Shown: positions 1 to 8,779, counted from the stretch's first letter. The stretch is 64,000 nucleotides of DNA from Streptomyces sp. NBC_01275 (GCF_026340655.1 NZ_JAPEOZ010000001.1:1860001-1924000), one strand, 5' to 3'. Notes: a model not told the origin generated them from the letters alone. Translations and numbers: made by a program.

Positions 1-29
1 CACCGGTTCCGGTTCCGAGGAGATCCGCC

Positions 30-1121
30 ATGCCCGCACGCCGCAAGGCCGCCGCCGTCGCCGTCGGCCTGACCCCGCTGGCCCTGACCGCGCTGTCCGC
101 CGTGCCCGCGGCGGCGCACGGCTCGCTGGGCGACCCGGTCAGCCGCGTCGCCCAGTGCTATGCGGAGGGTCCGGAGAACCCGAGGTCGGACGCGTGCAGG
201 GCGGCGGTCGCGGCCGGCGGGACGCAGGCGCTGTACGACTGGAACGGCGTCCGCATCGGCGACGCGAACGGGCGTCACCAGGAGCTGATCCCGGACGGCC
301 GGCTGTGCAGCGCGAACGACGCGGAGTTCAAGGGCCTCGACCTGGCCCGCGCCGACTGGCCGGCGACGAGCGTGCGCGGTGGGTCGTACACCTTCGAGTA
401 CCGCGTGACCGCCCCGCACAAGGGGACCTTCACGGTGTATCTCACCAAGGCTGGCTACGACCCGGCGCAGCCGCTGGCCTGGGCCGATCTGGATCTGGAG
501 CACCCGGTGGCGACCGCCACGGACCCGGTCGCGTCGGGCGGGTTCTACACGTTCTCCGGAACCCTGCCCGCACGGTCCGGCCGCCAGCTGCTGTATGCGA
601 TCTGGCAGCGTTCGGACAGCCCGGAGGCGTTCTACTCCTGCTCGGACGTCACGTTCGGCGACGGCTCCGGCGCGGCGCCGGCCGCCTCCGCGCCCTCGGA
701 GGAGCAGATCCAGGACGGCGCCGACCGGTCGACGATCGAGCACCACGGTCACGGTGACGACGACGCGGCCACGACGACGGACCCGACCGCCTCCCCTTCG
801 GCCGCCCCGGCCACGGACTCGTCGTCCACGGACTCGTCGTCCGCGGCCACGGCGGCCCCCGTGGCCGCGGACGACGACCGGCGCACCGCGGTCGGGTCCG
901 GCGCCGGCTCGAGCAGCAGCTCGGGCGAGGACCTCGCCGAGACCGGCGGCGACGCCGGCGTCCCGTATCTGGCGGTGGGCGGCGCGACCGTCCTGGCGCT
1001 GGGCGCGGCGCTGCTGTTCGCGTCGGTGCGCAGGCGGGCGGCGGGCCCCCACCGGCCCGGCCGCCGAGCCGGGACCGGGGCGCCGAACCGGGCGCCCGCG
1101 ACGAATGACTCCGGGGCCTGA
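30..1121 (+). CDS. Secreted AA10 lytic polysaccharide monooxygenase with sortase anchor
   Basis: Copper enzyme of family AA10 that cleaves crystalline chitin or cellulose oxidatively outside the cell. The signal peptide ends in PAAA and the mature protein starts with His30, the N-terminal copper ligand of the family. The second ligand is His130 in VTAPHKGTF, and GYDP and WDYNG-like aromatic segments fit the AA10 fold. After about residue 215 comes a Ser/Thr/Ala/Asp-rich linker. The tail has LAETG, one membrane helix and an RRR stretch, the layout of a class E sortase (LAXTG) substrate, so the enzyme is probably wall-attached. The start follows GAGGAGA. The ordinary full-length AA10 domain and intact His brace make the family call strong; substrate cannot be read from sequence. 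Confidence 0.93.
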   Translation: MPARRKAAAVAVGLTPLALTALSAVPAAAHGSLGDPVSRVAQCYAEGPENPRSDACRAAVAAGGTQALYDWNGVRIGDANGRHQELIPDGRLCSANDAEFKGLDLARADWPATSVRGGSYTFEYRVTAPHKGTFTVYLTKAGYDPAQPLAWADLDLEHPVATATDPVASGGFYTFSGTLPARSGRQLLYAIWQRSDSPEAFYSCSDVTFGDGSGAAPAASAPSEEQIQDGADRSTIEHHGHGDDDAATTTDPTASPSAAPATDSSSTDSSSAATAAPVAADDDRRTAVGSGAGSSSSSGEDLAETGGDAGVPYLAVGGATVLALGAALLFASVRRRAAGPHRPGRRAGTGAPNRAPATNDSGA

Positions 1122-1182
1122 CCGGCGGCTCAGGTCGGACAGGCCCCGGCGAAACGATCCGCCCTCCGTGCTGTGCCCGCCG

Positions 1183-2064
1183 TCAGCTCAGGGCGGACGC
1201 GCAGGTGGTGGCGGTGGCGTGGGACGGGTCGAGCGCGTTGGCCACCTCGTGGAAGGCGATCCGGTCGAACAGCCCGATCGCCACGTGCTCGGAGAGGTCC
1301 AGCGGGCACAGGTCCTGGAGCAGGACGTTGTGTACGTCGGATCCGCTGAGGTACTGGCTGCGCCACGGTGTGGCCACCTCGTCGTACTTGGTGGCGATGA
1401 CGGTGTAGTGGACGCCGGAGACGGTGTCGCCGCCCGCGTTGAGCTTGGTGAGGAAGGCCGAGCCGACGATCTGGTCGGCGAGGCCGGGGGTGGCGGCCGA
1501 GAGCAGGTCCTCGGCGCCCGGGAAGTAGGGCAGCAGGTTGGTGAGCCCGCTGAGCGTGGTGCCGTGGTTGTCGGGGGCGATGCCGACGAGCGCGTTCACC
1601 TTGGCGGCTCCGCCGAGGAACTTCAGGTAGTAGCGCGGCATCATCCCGCCCTGCGAGTGACCGACGAGGTCGGCCTCGGACGCACCGGTCGCGGCGAGCA
1701 CCTTGTCGACGAAGGCGGAGAGCTGCTCGGCCGACCTGTCGATGGCACCGAGGCCGTTGAAGAGCGGGACGCCCGGCAGTTGGCCGTAGTCGAGCGAGTA
1801 GACGCAGTACCCGCGGACCGTCAGGTAGGGGGCCAGGGCCAGCCAGTTGTCGATCGAGTTCCCGAAGGTTCCGTGGACGAGGACGACGGGACGGGGGTGG
1901 GCGGCGGAGGGCTTGCAGCTGTAGTCGTTCCAGCCGCTCGACGAGGCGGCCGAGGCTGCGACGGACTCGACGGAGGCATGGGCGGCGGTGGCGGGGACGG
2001 TGGCCGCGGCGGCGGCCAGAAGCAGTGCGGCGAACGGTCTGAGCACGCGCTTCCAGGGCAGCAT
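1183..2064 (-). CDS. Secreted lipase, lipase class 2 / alpha-beta hydrolase
   Basis: Extracellular lipase or esterase of 293 residues. It has an N-terminal signal peptide ending near ATAAHA, the oxyanion-region motif VLVHGTFGN, and the nucleophile elbow GHSQGG typical of lipase class 2 (PF01674-like). A short basic start, hydrophobic core and Ala-rich cleavage site support export. The ATG is preceded by AAGGAGA at good spacing. It converges on the LPMO gene with only about 60 bp between stops. It probably releases fatty acids from acylglycerols; the exact substrate is not deducible. An aspartate and a histidine completing the triad are expected downstream (HEVANALD near the C-terminus carries a His) but were not assigned with certainty. 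Confidence 0.88.
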   Translation of the reverse strand: MLPWKRVLRPFAALLLAAAAATVPATAAHASVESVAASAASSSGWNDYSCKPSAAHPRPVVLVHGTFGNSIDNWLALAPYLTVRGYCVYSLDYGQLPGVPLFNGLGAIDRSAEQLSAFVDKVLAATGASEADLVGHSQGGMMPRYYLKFLGGAAKVNALVGIAPDNHGTTLSGLTNLLPYFPGAEDLLSAATPGLADQIVGSAFLTKLNAGGDTVSGVHYTVIATKYDEVATPWRSQYLSGSDVHNVLLQDLCPLDLSEHVAIGLFDRIAFHEVANALDPSHATATTCASALS

Positions 2065-2235
2065 CGTGTGATCTCCTTGCGGCTCAAGGGAGGTGCGATG
2101 GCCTTACGCCCTGTGATCCGGATCACCAGGATGCTGTTCACCCATCAAGTTACGGATGAGTAGCAGACGTGTGAAGTTACGCGTCAGTAAAAACTTCCAG
2201 TGGTAGTCAGCGACTCAAGGACCACTGACGATCCG

Positions 2236-2679
2236 TCACCAGGCGGGCCTGATGGGACCGTAGGGCGCAATACGCATCAAACAGTCGCGCAACACGCGCA
2301 CCTCACCCTCCCCCAGCACATCCGCCCAGGCCCGCACGACCTCGCCGGCCACCTCCTCGGCGGCCCGGGTGCAGTCCCACCCTCGCTCGGTGAGCACCAC
2401 CAGCCGGGCCCGCGCATCCCCGGGATGCGGCCGCCGCTCGACGTACCCCTTGCGCACCAGCTCGTCGACGAGCTGGCTGGCGGCCTGCTTGGTGACCCCG
2501 AGATGGACGGCGAGGTCGGTGACCGTCGCGTCGCCCGGGGCGAGCCGGGCGAAGGCGAAGCCATGGGCGGGCCGCAGCTCGAAACCACGGGCGACGACAC
2601 CGTCGTTGATGCGCTGCGTGAGCCCACCGGCGGCGGCGAGCAGGGCGGTGGCCAGGGCGAGGGCTTCGGAGTTCTGCAC
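2236..2679 (-). CDS. MarR-family transcriptional regulator
   Basis: Winged-helix dimeric regulator of about 147 residues. The middle carries the MarR HTH and wing: VTDLAVHLGVTKQAASQLVD followed by GYVERRPHPGDARARL, where DxR in the wing is typical. The GTG at 2679 (VQNSEALALA) is preferred because the family fold begins there; the longer frame would start with a TTG inside the operator and add 11 unlikely residues. Its start faces the cupin gene across a short region holding a double palindrome (2706-2753), which it very probably binds to repress itself and the cupin gene. The ligand is unknown. Confidence 0.9.
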   Translation of the reverse strand: MQNSEALALATALLAAAGGLTQRINDGVVARGFELRPAHGFAFARLAPGDATVTDLAVHLGVTKQAASQLVDELVRKGYVERRPHPGDARARLVVLTERGWDCTRAAEEVAGEVVRAWADVLGEGEVRVLRDCLMRIAPYGPIRPAW

Positions 2680-2705
2680 GCCCGCATTGAAACACCTTGA
2701 CGAAC

Positions 2706-2753
2706 TGGTCAAGCAGCTTGACTATGGAGCCATATAGTCAAGCTGCTTGACCA
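2706..2753. promoter_or_regulatory. Double MarR operator, perfect 20-bp inverted repeat
   Basis: Arms 2706-2725 and 2734-2753 are perfect reverse complements around an 8-bp spacer. Each arm itself contains a 13-bp dyad, TCAAGCAGCTTGA (2709-2721) and TCAAGCTGCTTGA (2738-2750), so two dimer sites sit 29 bp centre to centre. Position between the divergent MarR and cupin genes and the size of each dyad fit MarR binding. The assignment to this MarR is inference. Confidence 0.8.
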
Positions 2754-2858
2754 TATTTCACGTCACCCGACGAACCACCCGGCACATCGGCCGACAAGCC
2801 ACCCGGCGCGTCGCCCTCGACAGCCCACCCGACACATCGCCCGCCAGGAGGCACTCCC

Positions 2859-3233
2859 ATGCCCGTCATCCGTTCCGTGGACGCCGTCACCCACGAGATC
2901 CACGGCGCCCGCTTCGTCTCGTACGCCACTCCCCTCACCGGCAGCAAGGAGCTGTGCGCCTGGCGCGGTGAGATTCCGGCCGGGACCAAGGGGCTCGCGC
3001 ACACCGTCGACCGGGAGGAGATCTTCCACCTGCTCGTCGGCGACCTGCTCATCACGCTCGACGGCCGCACCGAACAGGTCTCGGCCGGCGACACGGTGAT
3101 CGTCAACGCCGGTGCGACGCTCACCGTCGAGAACCCGACCGATCACACCGCGATCTCCTGGGTCACCACGTCCGTCGGCCTGACGGCACGACTGGCCGAC
3201 GGGACGCAGATCACTCCCCCGTGGGCCAGCTGA
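2859..3233 (+). CDS. Cupin-domain protein
   Basis: Small single-domain beta-barrel of 124 residues. The core reads GLAHTVDREEIFHLLVGDLLITLDG then AGDTVIVNAGATLTV, the two cupin motifs with a His, Glu and later acidic positions. It could be a sensor, isomerase or dioxygenase; metal ligands are only partly canonical. The start follows CAGGAGG. It is divergent from the MarR gene and is its likely target. Its 3' end overlaps the convergent NADAR-like gene by 23 bp. Three imperfect copies of CCACCCGGCNCNTCG lie in its leader at about 2775, 2799 and 2825. Confidence 0.85.
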   Translation: MPVIRSVDAVTHEIHGARFVSYATPLTGSKELCAWRGEIPAGTKGLAHTVDREEIFHLLVGDLLITLDGRTEQVSAGDTVIVNAGATLTVENPTDHTAISWVTTSVGLTARLADGTQITPPWAS

Positions 3234-3978
3234 TCCGCTCGGCGAGCAGCTCGGCGCGCACCAGTTCGAGGAGCCGGCCCGCCCGGTTGCGGCCCCGGTC
3301 GCCGCCGGCGTCACGCCAGTACGGCTTGGCGCGCAGCAGACCGGCCATGACGGCGAGGCGTACGTCCGTCCAGCCGTCGCGCCGTACGGCCCAGCCGCCC
3401 CGCCCCTGGGCCTCGTCGGCGGTGGGGGCCTCGCGTACGGCGACGCGGTCGGCCTCTTCCGCCGTGGACAGCGCCCAGCAGCCGTGCAGGACGGAGGGGC
3501 AGGTGTCGCCGCCGTAGCGGACGGGGACCGGGAAGTCGTTGCGCAGGGCGGCCAGGTCGAGCTCCGCGGGGCGGCCGTCGCGGAAGTAGCGCCGGTGCAG
3601 GGCGACGACCGGTCGGCCCGCCGTGACCGCGTCGTCGGCGTGCCGTCCCCTCTCGCGCGCCACACCCCCCTCCCCGCGTGCGAAGCAGTCCAGCGCCCAC
3701 TGGTGCAGCGCGTCCGTCGCCACCGGGCCGTCCCCGTCGACGGGCTCGCCGAGCTCGGTGAGCAGGATCCGCACGGGGCAGTCCGGGTGGTCCATGCCGC
3801 CCAGGCTGTGGACGCGCCGGTGCGGCGGAATGCCCGGGCAAGCCGCCCGCAGCAGCTCCCGGTGGGCCTCGGAGGGCGCCTTCAGGAAGCGGCCGATCGC
3901 GTCCCGGCAACGCTCGACGGCCGTCGGCCGGCCCGCCAGTTCCTCCACGATGTCGGCGACCTCGAGAGTCGCCGCCAT
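3211..3978 (-). CDS. Uncharacterised protein with C-terminal NADAR-like domain
   Basis: About 255 residues from the ATG at 3978; a longer frame to 4134 adds only Gly/Pro/Ala-rich sequence. The N-terminal 140 residues are not recognised. The C-terminal part fits the NADAR/YbiA pattern: LRNDFPVPV, then CPSVLHGCWAL (family PSVEHAFQA), then REAPTADEAQGRG, RRDGWTDVRLAVM and LLRAK. NADAR proteins act on ADP-ribose derivatives, including removal of ADP-ribose from guanine in DNA. The Glu of the family VEHA motif is Leu here, so activity is uncertain. It is divergent from SOS-controlled dnaE2. The family call comes from pattern matching by eye. Confidence 0.5.
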   Translation of the reverse strand: MAATLEVADIVEELAGRPTAVERCRDAIGRFLKAPSEAHRELLRAACPGIPPHRRVHSLGGMDHPDCPVRILLTELGEPVDGDGPVATDALHQWALDCFARGEGGVARERGRHADDAVTAGRPVVALHRRYFRDGRPAELDLAALRNDFPVPVRYGGDTCPSVLHGCWALSTAEEADRVAVREAPTADEAQGRGGWAVRRDGWTDVRLAVMAGLLRAKPYWRDAGGDRGRNRAGRLLELVRAELLAERISWPTGE

Positions 3979-4191
3979 GCCATGCGGGCACCCTGTGTCC
4001 CCCCGGGCGGCCGACGCCCCCGATATCGCCGCCCCCGGAAAACACCGTTCTCCTCCAACTGCTCCTCCCGGTCGGGGAGGTGACGGAGCGGCTCCTGTTC
4101 CGGCTCCTGTTTCGGCCGCGGCTCGTCTCGCCAAGGAATCGTTTATGTGTTCGAATCTAGTCGCTGACCAGGGTCGACGAGGCTAGAGTAA

Positions 4192-4207
4192 TCGAACGAG
4201 CGTACGA
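4192..4207. promoter_or_regulatory. SOS box (LexA operator) upstream of dnaE2
   Basis: TCGAAC-GAGC-GTACGA matches the Gram-positive/actinobacterial LexA consensus TCGAAC-N4-GTTCGA with one mismatch. It lies 60 bp upstream of the dnaE2 start, in the only A+T-richer stretch there, so damage induction of the dnaE2/Y-family pair is likely. Confidence 0.75.
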
Positions 4208-4267
4208 TGAACATATCGGGCGTATGGCCGAAATGACTGAAAAGGGGTGGAGTGATGGAGGTACGGC

Positions 4268-7200
4268 ATGGCGGGCTTCGCCCATCTGCACGTCGCGTCC
4301 GGTTACTCCGCTCGCTACGGCGCCGCCCACCCCGAGCAGCTCGCCCGGCGGGCGGCCGAGCGGGGCATGACGACGCTCGCGCTCACCGACCGGGACACGG
4401 TCACCGGGGCCGTGCGGTTCGCGCAGGCCTGCGCCGGAACCGGGGTCCGGCCGGTCTTCGGCATCGACCTGGCCGTGGCGGCCCTCGCGCCCCCGCCGCC
4501 CGGCCGGCGCCGCCGCACCCCGGCGCACGGCGGCGCGCACGTCGTCGAGCCGCCGCTGCGGTTCACGCTGCTCGCACAGGACCGGGCCGGATGGGCGCGA
4601 CTGTGCCGCATCACGTCGGCCGCGCACGCCGGGACCGCGTCCGGCGCGGCGCCGGTGGCGGTGCCGTGGGAGGCGCTGCGCGCGTACGGCGGCCCCGGGC
4701 TGACGGTGTTGCTCGGACCGCTCTCGGAGCCGGTCCGGGCACTGACGGTGGGCCGGGAGGACATCGCGATGAAGCTGCTGGCGCCGTGGCGGGAGATCTT
4801 CGGGAGGGAGGTCCGGCTGGAAGCCGTCGCGCAGAAACGTTTCGGCACCGGACCGGGATCCCTGCGCCTGGCCGCCCGCACCCTGGCCCTGGCCGACCGC
4901 ACCCGCACCACCGCCGTGCTCTCCAACGCCGTCCGCTACGCCGACCCCGACCAGCACCGCCTCGCCGACGTCCTGGACGCTGCACGACTGCTGAGGCCGA
5001 TCGACCGGCGTCGCCTGGACAGCGGACAGCGCTGGCTCAAGGACGAGAGGGCGATGACGGTCGTCGCACGGATGGTCGCCGAATGCGCCGGAACGGATGC
5101 CCGCAGGGCCCGCCGCCTGCTGGCGGACACCGCCGCCACGGCGACCGCGTGCACCGTCGACCCGGCGGCGGACCTCGGGCTGGGCGCCCCGCACTTCCCG
5201 GAACCGTCGCTCTTCGGCGCCGAGCCCCAGGCGGGCGGAGCCGCACAGCTGCTGCGCCTGCGCTGCGAGGCCGGCCTGGCCCGCCGCGGCCTCGACCGCG
5301 ACCGAGCGGCGCTCGACCGACTGGACCAGGAACTCGCCGTGATCTCCCAGCTGGACTACGACGCGTACTTCCTCGCCGTCGGCCAGGTCGTCGCCGACAT
5401 CCGGGAGAAGGGCATCCGGGTCGCGGCCCGCGGCTCGGGCGCCGGTTCGATGGTCTGCCACGCCTTGGATATCGCCACCGCCAACCCCCTCGACCACCGT
5501 CTGCTGTTCGAACGCTTCCTGAGCGTGCGCCGCAGGTCGCTGCCCGACATCGACATCGACGTGGAGTCCGCGCGACGGCTGGAGTGCTATGACGCGATCT
5601 TCGAACGGTTCGGCAAGGAGCGGGTGGCGGTCACCGCCATGCCCGAGACCTACCGGGCCCGCCGCGCCCTGCGCGACACCGGTCTCGCGTTGGGCGTCGC
5701 GCCCGCGGACGTCGACCGGATCGCCAAGAGCTTCCCGCACCTGCGGGCCTCGGATATCACGAACGCGCTCGCCGAACTGCCGGAACTGCGGCAGCTGGCG
5801 GCCGAGGCGGACCGGTACGGACCGCTGTGGGAGCTGGCCGAGGGCCTCGACTCCCTGGTCCACGGCATGGCCATGCACCCCTGCGGAGTGGTCATCAGCG
5901 ACGCGACCCTCCTGGACCGGCTGCCGGTGCAGCCCACGCCCCAGGGCGACTACCCCATGGCGATGGCGGCGAAGGAGGAGATCGAGGCGCTGGGCAACAT
6001 CAAGCTCGACGTCCTGGGCGTGCGGATGCAGTCCGCCATGGCCCACGCCGTCACCGAGATCGAACGCACCACCGGCAACCGCATCGACCTCGACGACCCC
6101 GAGCAGGTGCCGCTCGACGACGTCTTCGCGTTCAAGCTCATCCAGGAGAGCCAGACCCTGGGCCTGTTCCAGCTGGAGTCACCCGGCCAGCAGGACCTCC
6201 TGTCCCGGCTCCAGCCCCGCGATCCGCAGGACGTCATCGCCGACATCAGCCTCTTCCGCCCCGGCCCGGTCGCCGGCGGCATGCCCGAGCGCTACATCGC
6301 CGCCCGCCACGGCGGCACACCGACCTACGCCCACCCCGACCTCGAACCGGTGCTCGCCGACACCTACGGCGTGACCATCTGGCACGAGCAGATCATCGAG
6401 ACGCTGTCGGTGATGACCGGCTGCGACTACGCGCTGGCGGAGATCGCCCGGCGGGCGCTCGGGGAGAAGGACCGACTGCCGAAGATCAGGGACTGGTTCC
6501 ACAAGCTGGCACGCGCGCGTGGCTACAGCGCGGCCGTCCGGGACGAGGTCTGGCGGACCGTCGAGGCCTTCGGCGCGTACGGCTTCTGCCGGGCGCATGC
6601 GGTCGCCTTCGCCGTCCCCGCCCTGCAGAGCGCCTGGCTCAAGGCGCACCACCCGGCGTTCCTGCTGGCCGGTCTGCTCGAACACGACCCCGGGATGTGG
6701 CCCAAGCGCGTCCTGGTGGCCGACGCCCGCCGCCGCGGTGTCCCCGTCCTGCCCGTCGACGTCAACCGCTCCAAGGTGAAGCACACCGTGGAGATGACCG
6801 AGAAGGAGGAGTGGGGCGTGCGGCTCGCGCTGTCCGGAGTGCGCGGCATCAGCGAGGAGGAGTGTGCGCGGATCGAGGAGGGGCAACCGTACGGATCGCT
6901 GTCGGACTTCTGGCAGCGGGCCCGCCCCAACAGACCCGTCGCCGAACGCCTCGCCGAGATCGGCGCCTTGAACTGCCTCCACGACGGGCGCCTCACCCGA
7001 CGTGATCTCCTGCTCCAGATCACCGAGTTGTACCGGCAGTCCCGCGCCCGGACCGCGCACGAGGGTCAACTGCCCATCGACACAGGCGCTGTTGGAGGAG
7101 CGGAGCCGAGCGGTCTGCCGGAGATGACCGGACGCGAAGCCCTGAGCGCCGAGCTGAGCACCCTCGGCATCGACGTCTCCAGGCATCTGATGGAGCACCA

Positions 7201-7765
7201 CCACCGTCTCCTGCGCGAGATCGGCGCGACCGACGCGGCCCACCTGGCCGACCTGCGTGCCGGGCAGCGTGTATTGGTCGCCGGTGTACGCGCCTCCACC
7301 CAGACCCCGCCGATCGCCAGCGGCAAGCGGATCATCTTCGTCACCCTGGAGGACGGCTCCGGCCTGGTCGACCTGGCCTTCTTCGAGGACTCCCACCCGG
7401 CCTGCGCCCACACCGTCTTCCACAGCGGCCTGCTCCTGGTCCGCGGCACGGTCCAGGTGCGCGGCACCCGCCGTACCGTCGTCGGCGCCATGGCCTGGGA
7501 CCTCGACGAGATCGCCACCGCCCGCCGCGACCACGGCCCCGAGGCCGCCCTCGCCCTCCTCGGCGCCGACCGCCCGCACCCGACCCCCGCCCAGTCGGCT
7601 CCGGGCCAGTCGCAGCCCGCCCCCGCCCCCGCCCAGCCGCACCGCACCCTCGCCAACGGCACCACCGGCGCCCGCCTCCACCCCTACGCCGACCTCCAGC
7701 CCGCCGGCACCCGCTCGGCCGACCTGAAGAAGTTCGGCCACCGCAGCCCGGGGAGCGCAGGATGA
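4268..7765 (+). CDS. dnaE2: Error-prone DNA polymerase III alpha subunit DnaE2 (ImuC)
   Basis: C-family translesion polymerase of 1165 residues. The N-terminal PHP domain begins AHLHVASGYS and continues with LALTDRDTVTGAVRF. The palm carries LPDIDIDVES, with the catalytic aspartates, and further family blocks GSGAGSMVCHALDI, LFQLESPGQQ, FRPGPV and YGFCRAHAVAFA. An OB-fold follows near residues 1000-1090. DnaE2 proteins do mutagenic bypass synthesis after damage, together with ImuB. The SOS box just upstream and the overlapping Y-family gene downstream fit this. The ATG follows GGAGGTACGGC at suitable spacing. The last 100 residues are Pro/Ala-rich. Confidence 0.93.
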   Translation: MAGFAHLHVASGYSARYGAAHPEQLARRAAERGMTTLALTDRDTVTGAVRFAQACAGTGVRPVFGIDLAVAALAPPPPGRRRRTPAHGGAHVVEPPLRFTLLAQDRAGWARLCRITSAAHAGTASGAAPVAVPWEALRAYGGPGLTVLLGPLSEPVRALTVGREDIAMKLLAPWREIFGREVRLEAVAQKRFGTGPGSLRLAARTLALADRTRTTAVLSNAVRYADPDQHRLADVLDAARLLRPIDRRRLDSGQRWLKDERAMTVVARMVAECAGTDARRARRLLADTAATATACTVDPAADLGLGAPHFPEPSLFGAEPQAGGAAQLLRLRCEAGLARRGLDRDRAALDRLDQELAVISQLDYDAYFLAVGQVVADIREKGIRVAARGSGAGSMVCHALDIATANPLDHRLLFERFLSVRRRSLPDIDIDVESARRLECYDAIFERFGKERVAVTAMPETYRARRALRDTGLALGVAPADVDRIAKSFPHLRASDITNALAELPELRQLAAEADRYGPLWELAEGLDSLVHGMAMHPCGVVISDATLLDRLPVQPTPQGDYPMAMAAKEEIEALGNIKLDVLGVRMQSAMAHAVTEIERTTGNRIDLDDPEQVPLDDVFAFKLIQESQTLGLFQLESPGQQDLLSRLQPRDPQDVIADISLFRPGPVAGGMPERYIAARHGGTPTYAHPDLEPVLADTYGVTIWHEQIIETLSVMTGCDYALAEIARRALGEKDRLPKIRDWFHKLARARGYSAAVRDEVWRTVEAFGAYGFCRAHAVAFAVPALQSAWLKAHHPAFLLAGLLEHDPGMWPKRVLVADARRRGVPVLPVDVNRSKVKHTVEMTEKEEWGVRLALSGVRGISEEECARIEEGQPYGSLSDFWQRARPNRPVAERLAEIGALNCLHDGRLTRRDLLLQITELYRQSRARTAHEGQLPIDTGAVGGAEPSGLPEMTGREALSAELSTLGIDVSRHLMEHHHRLLREIGATDAAHLADLRAGQRVLVAGVRASTQTPPIASGKRIIFVTLEDGSGLVDLAFFEDSHPACAHTVFHSGLLLVRGTVQVRGTRRTVVGAMAWDLDEIATARRDHGPEAALALLGADRPHPTPAQSAPGQSQPAPAPAQPHRTLANGTTGARLHPYADLQPAGTRSADLKKFGHRSPGSAG

Positions 7766-8742
7766 CCACCCGTCGGCGACACATCGCCCACCTCCACCTG
7801 CACGCCTCACTGACCGAGGCTCAGTGGGCCGATATAATCGAACTGATGTCTGGTATCACGCCTCACGTCCAGACCGTCCCACCCAACGCCGTCCAGCTCG
7901 ACCTGACGTCGGCACTCAGATACTTCGGCCTGTCCCCCTACGACGTCGTCCAGTTGGCGAAGCTCCGCCTGAAGGCCCTCTACGGCATCGACAGCAGCGC
8001 TGGGCTGGCAGACAACCGCATGCTGGCAGCCATGGCGGCCGACGCGGCCGCACCGGGAGACACCACCTGGATCCGCGACGGGCAGGCCGCCACTTGGCTG
8101 TCCCCCCGTCCGGTCACCGCCCTGCCGGGGATCGGGCGCGCAACAGCGGAAACGCTCAGCAGATACGGGCTGCACACCATCGGCCAGATCGCCGACATAC
8201 CCGCGGCAACCCTGCAACGCCTTCTCGGAGTCGGTTCGGCCCGGCTGCTGGCCGAGCGCGCCCGCGGTCACGACCCTCGTCCGGTGAGCCCTTCGGAACC
8301 GGCGGCGCACCTGGCTGCCGATCTCATGCTGGAGCGGGACTGCCTGGACCCGGCACAGCATCACCGAGCGGTCCTGGCACTCGCCGACCGGATCGGCCAA
8401 CGCCTGCGTGGTGAAAGCCAGACCGCCGGCCGACTCACGCTCACCGTGCGGTACGCCGACCACAGCTCCACCACCCGTACGCGCGCGCTGTCGGAACCCA
8501 CCAACCACTCACCGACTCTTGCCGCAACTGCCCTGAGCCTGCTGACCTCCCTGGGGCTGCAGCGGGCACGAGTCCGGGCCTTCGCCATCCGTGCCGACCG
8601 CTTGGGGCCGACCAAAAGCGCCCACCGCCAGCTCTCTCTGGATCCTGGTGACACCCGTGCCCGCGCAGCCGAAGCCGCCGCGGATCGCGCCCGCCGGCGT
8701 TTCGGGCCGGAGGCTCTACGTCCAGCGACTCTGGCGGACTGA
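7762..8742 (+). CDS. Y-family polymerase-like protein without catalytic carboxylates (ImuB-like)
   Basis: 326 residues; starts inside the dnaE2 stop (ATGA overlap), so translation is coupled. It keeps the part of the Y-family fold after the first strand: ITPHVQTVPPNAVQLDLTSA aligns with the SIDEAFLDVT region but has PPNA in place of SIDE, and the N-terminal DxDxFFA motif is absent. The helix-hairpin-helix VTALPGIGRATAETL and little-finger region are present. Near the C-terminus HRQLSLDP resembles a beta-clamp motif (QLSLF). This suggests a non-catalytic ImuB-like adaptor for DnaE2, shorter than classical ImuB. A DinB label would overstate activity. Confidence 0.8.
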   Translation: MTTRRRHIAHLHLHASLTEAQWADIIELMSGITPHVQTVPPNAVQLDLTSALRYFGLSPYDVVQLAKLRLKALYGIDSSAGLADNRMLAAMAADAAAPGDTTWIRDGQAATWLSPRPVTALPGIGRATAETLSRYGLHTIGQIADIPAATLQRLLGVGSARLLAERARGHDPRPVSPSEPAAHLAADLMLERDCLDPAQHHRAVLALADRIGQRLRGESQTAGRLTLTVRYADHSSTTRTRALSEPTNHSPTLAATALSLLTSLGLQRARVRAFAIRADRLGPTKSAHRQLSLDPGDTRARAAEAAADRARRRFGPEALRPATLAD

Positions 8743-8779
8743 CCGCTCGCGCCAAGAACACTGGCTTCTGACGAAACCG

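Noticed and set aside
2680..2712. TTG start at 2712 for the MarR gene
   Set aside because: It lies within the operator dyad and gives residues unlike the family; GTG at 2679 fits better.
4135..4267. Promoter for the NADAR-like gene using the same SOS box
   Set aside because: The box lies more than 210 bp from its start, nearer dnaE2; shared control is possible but not supported enough.
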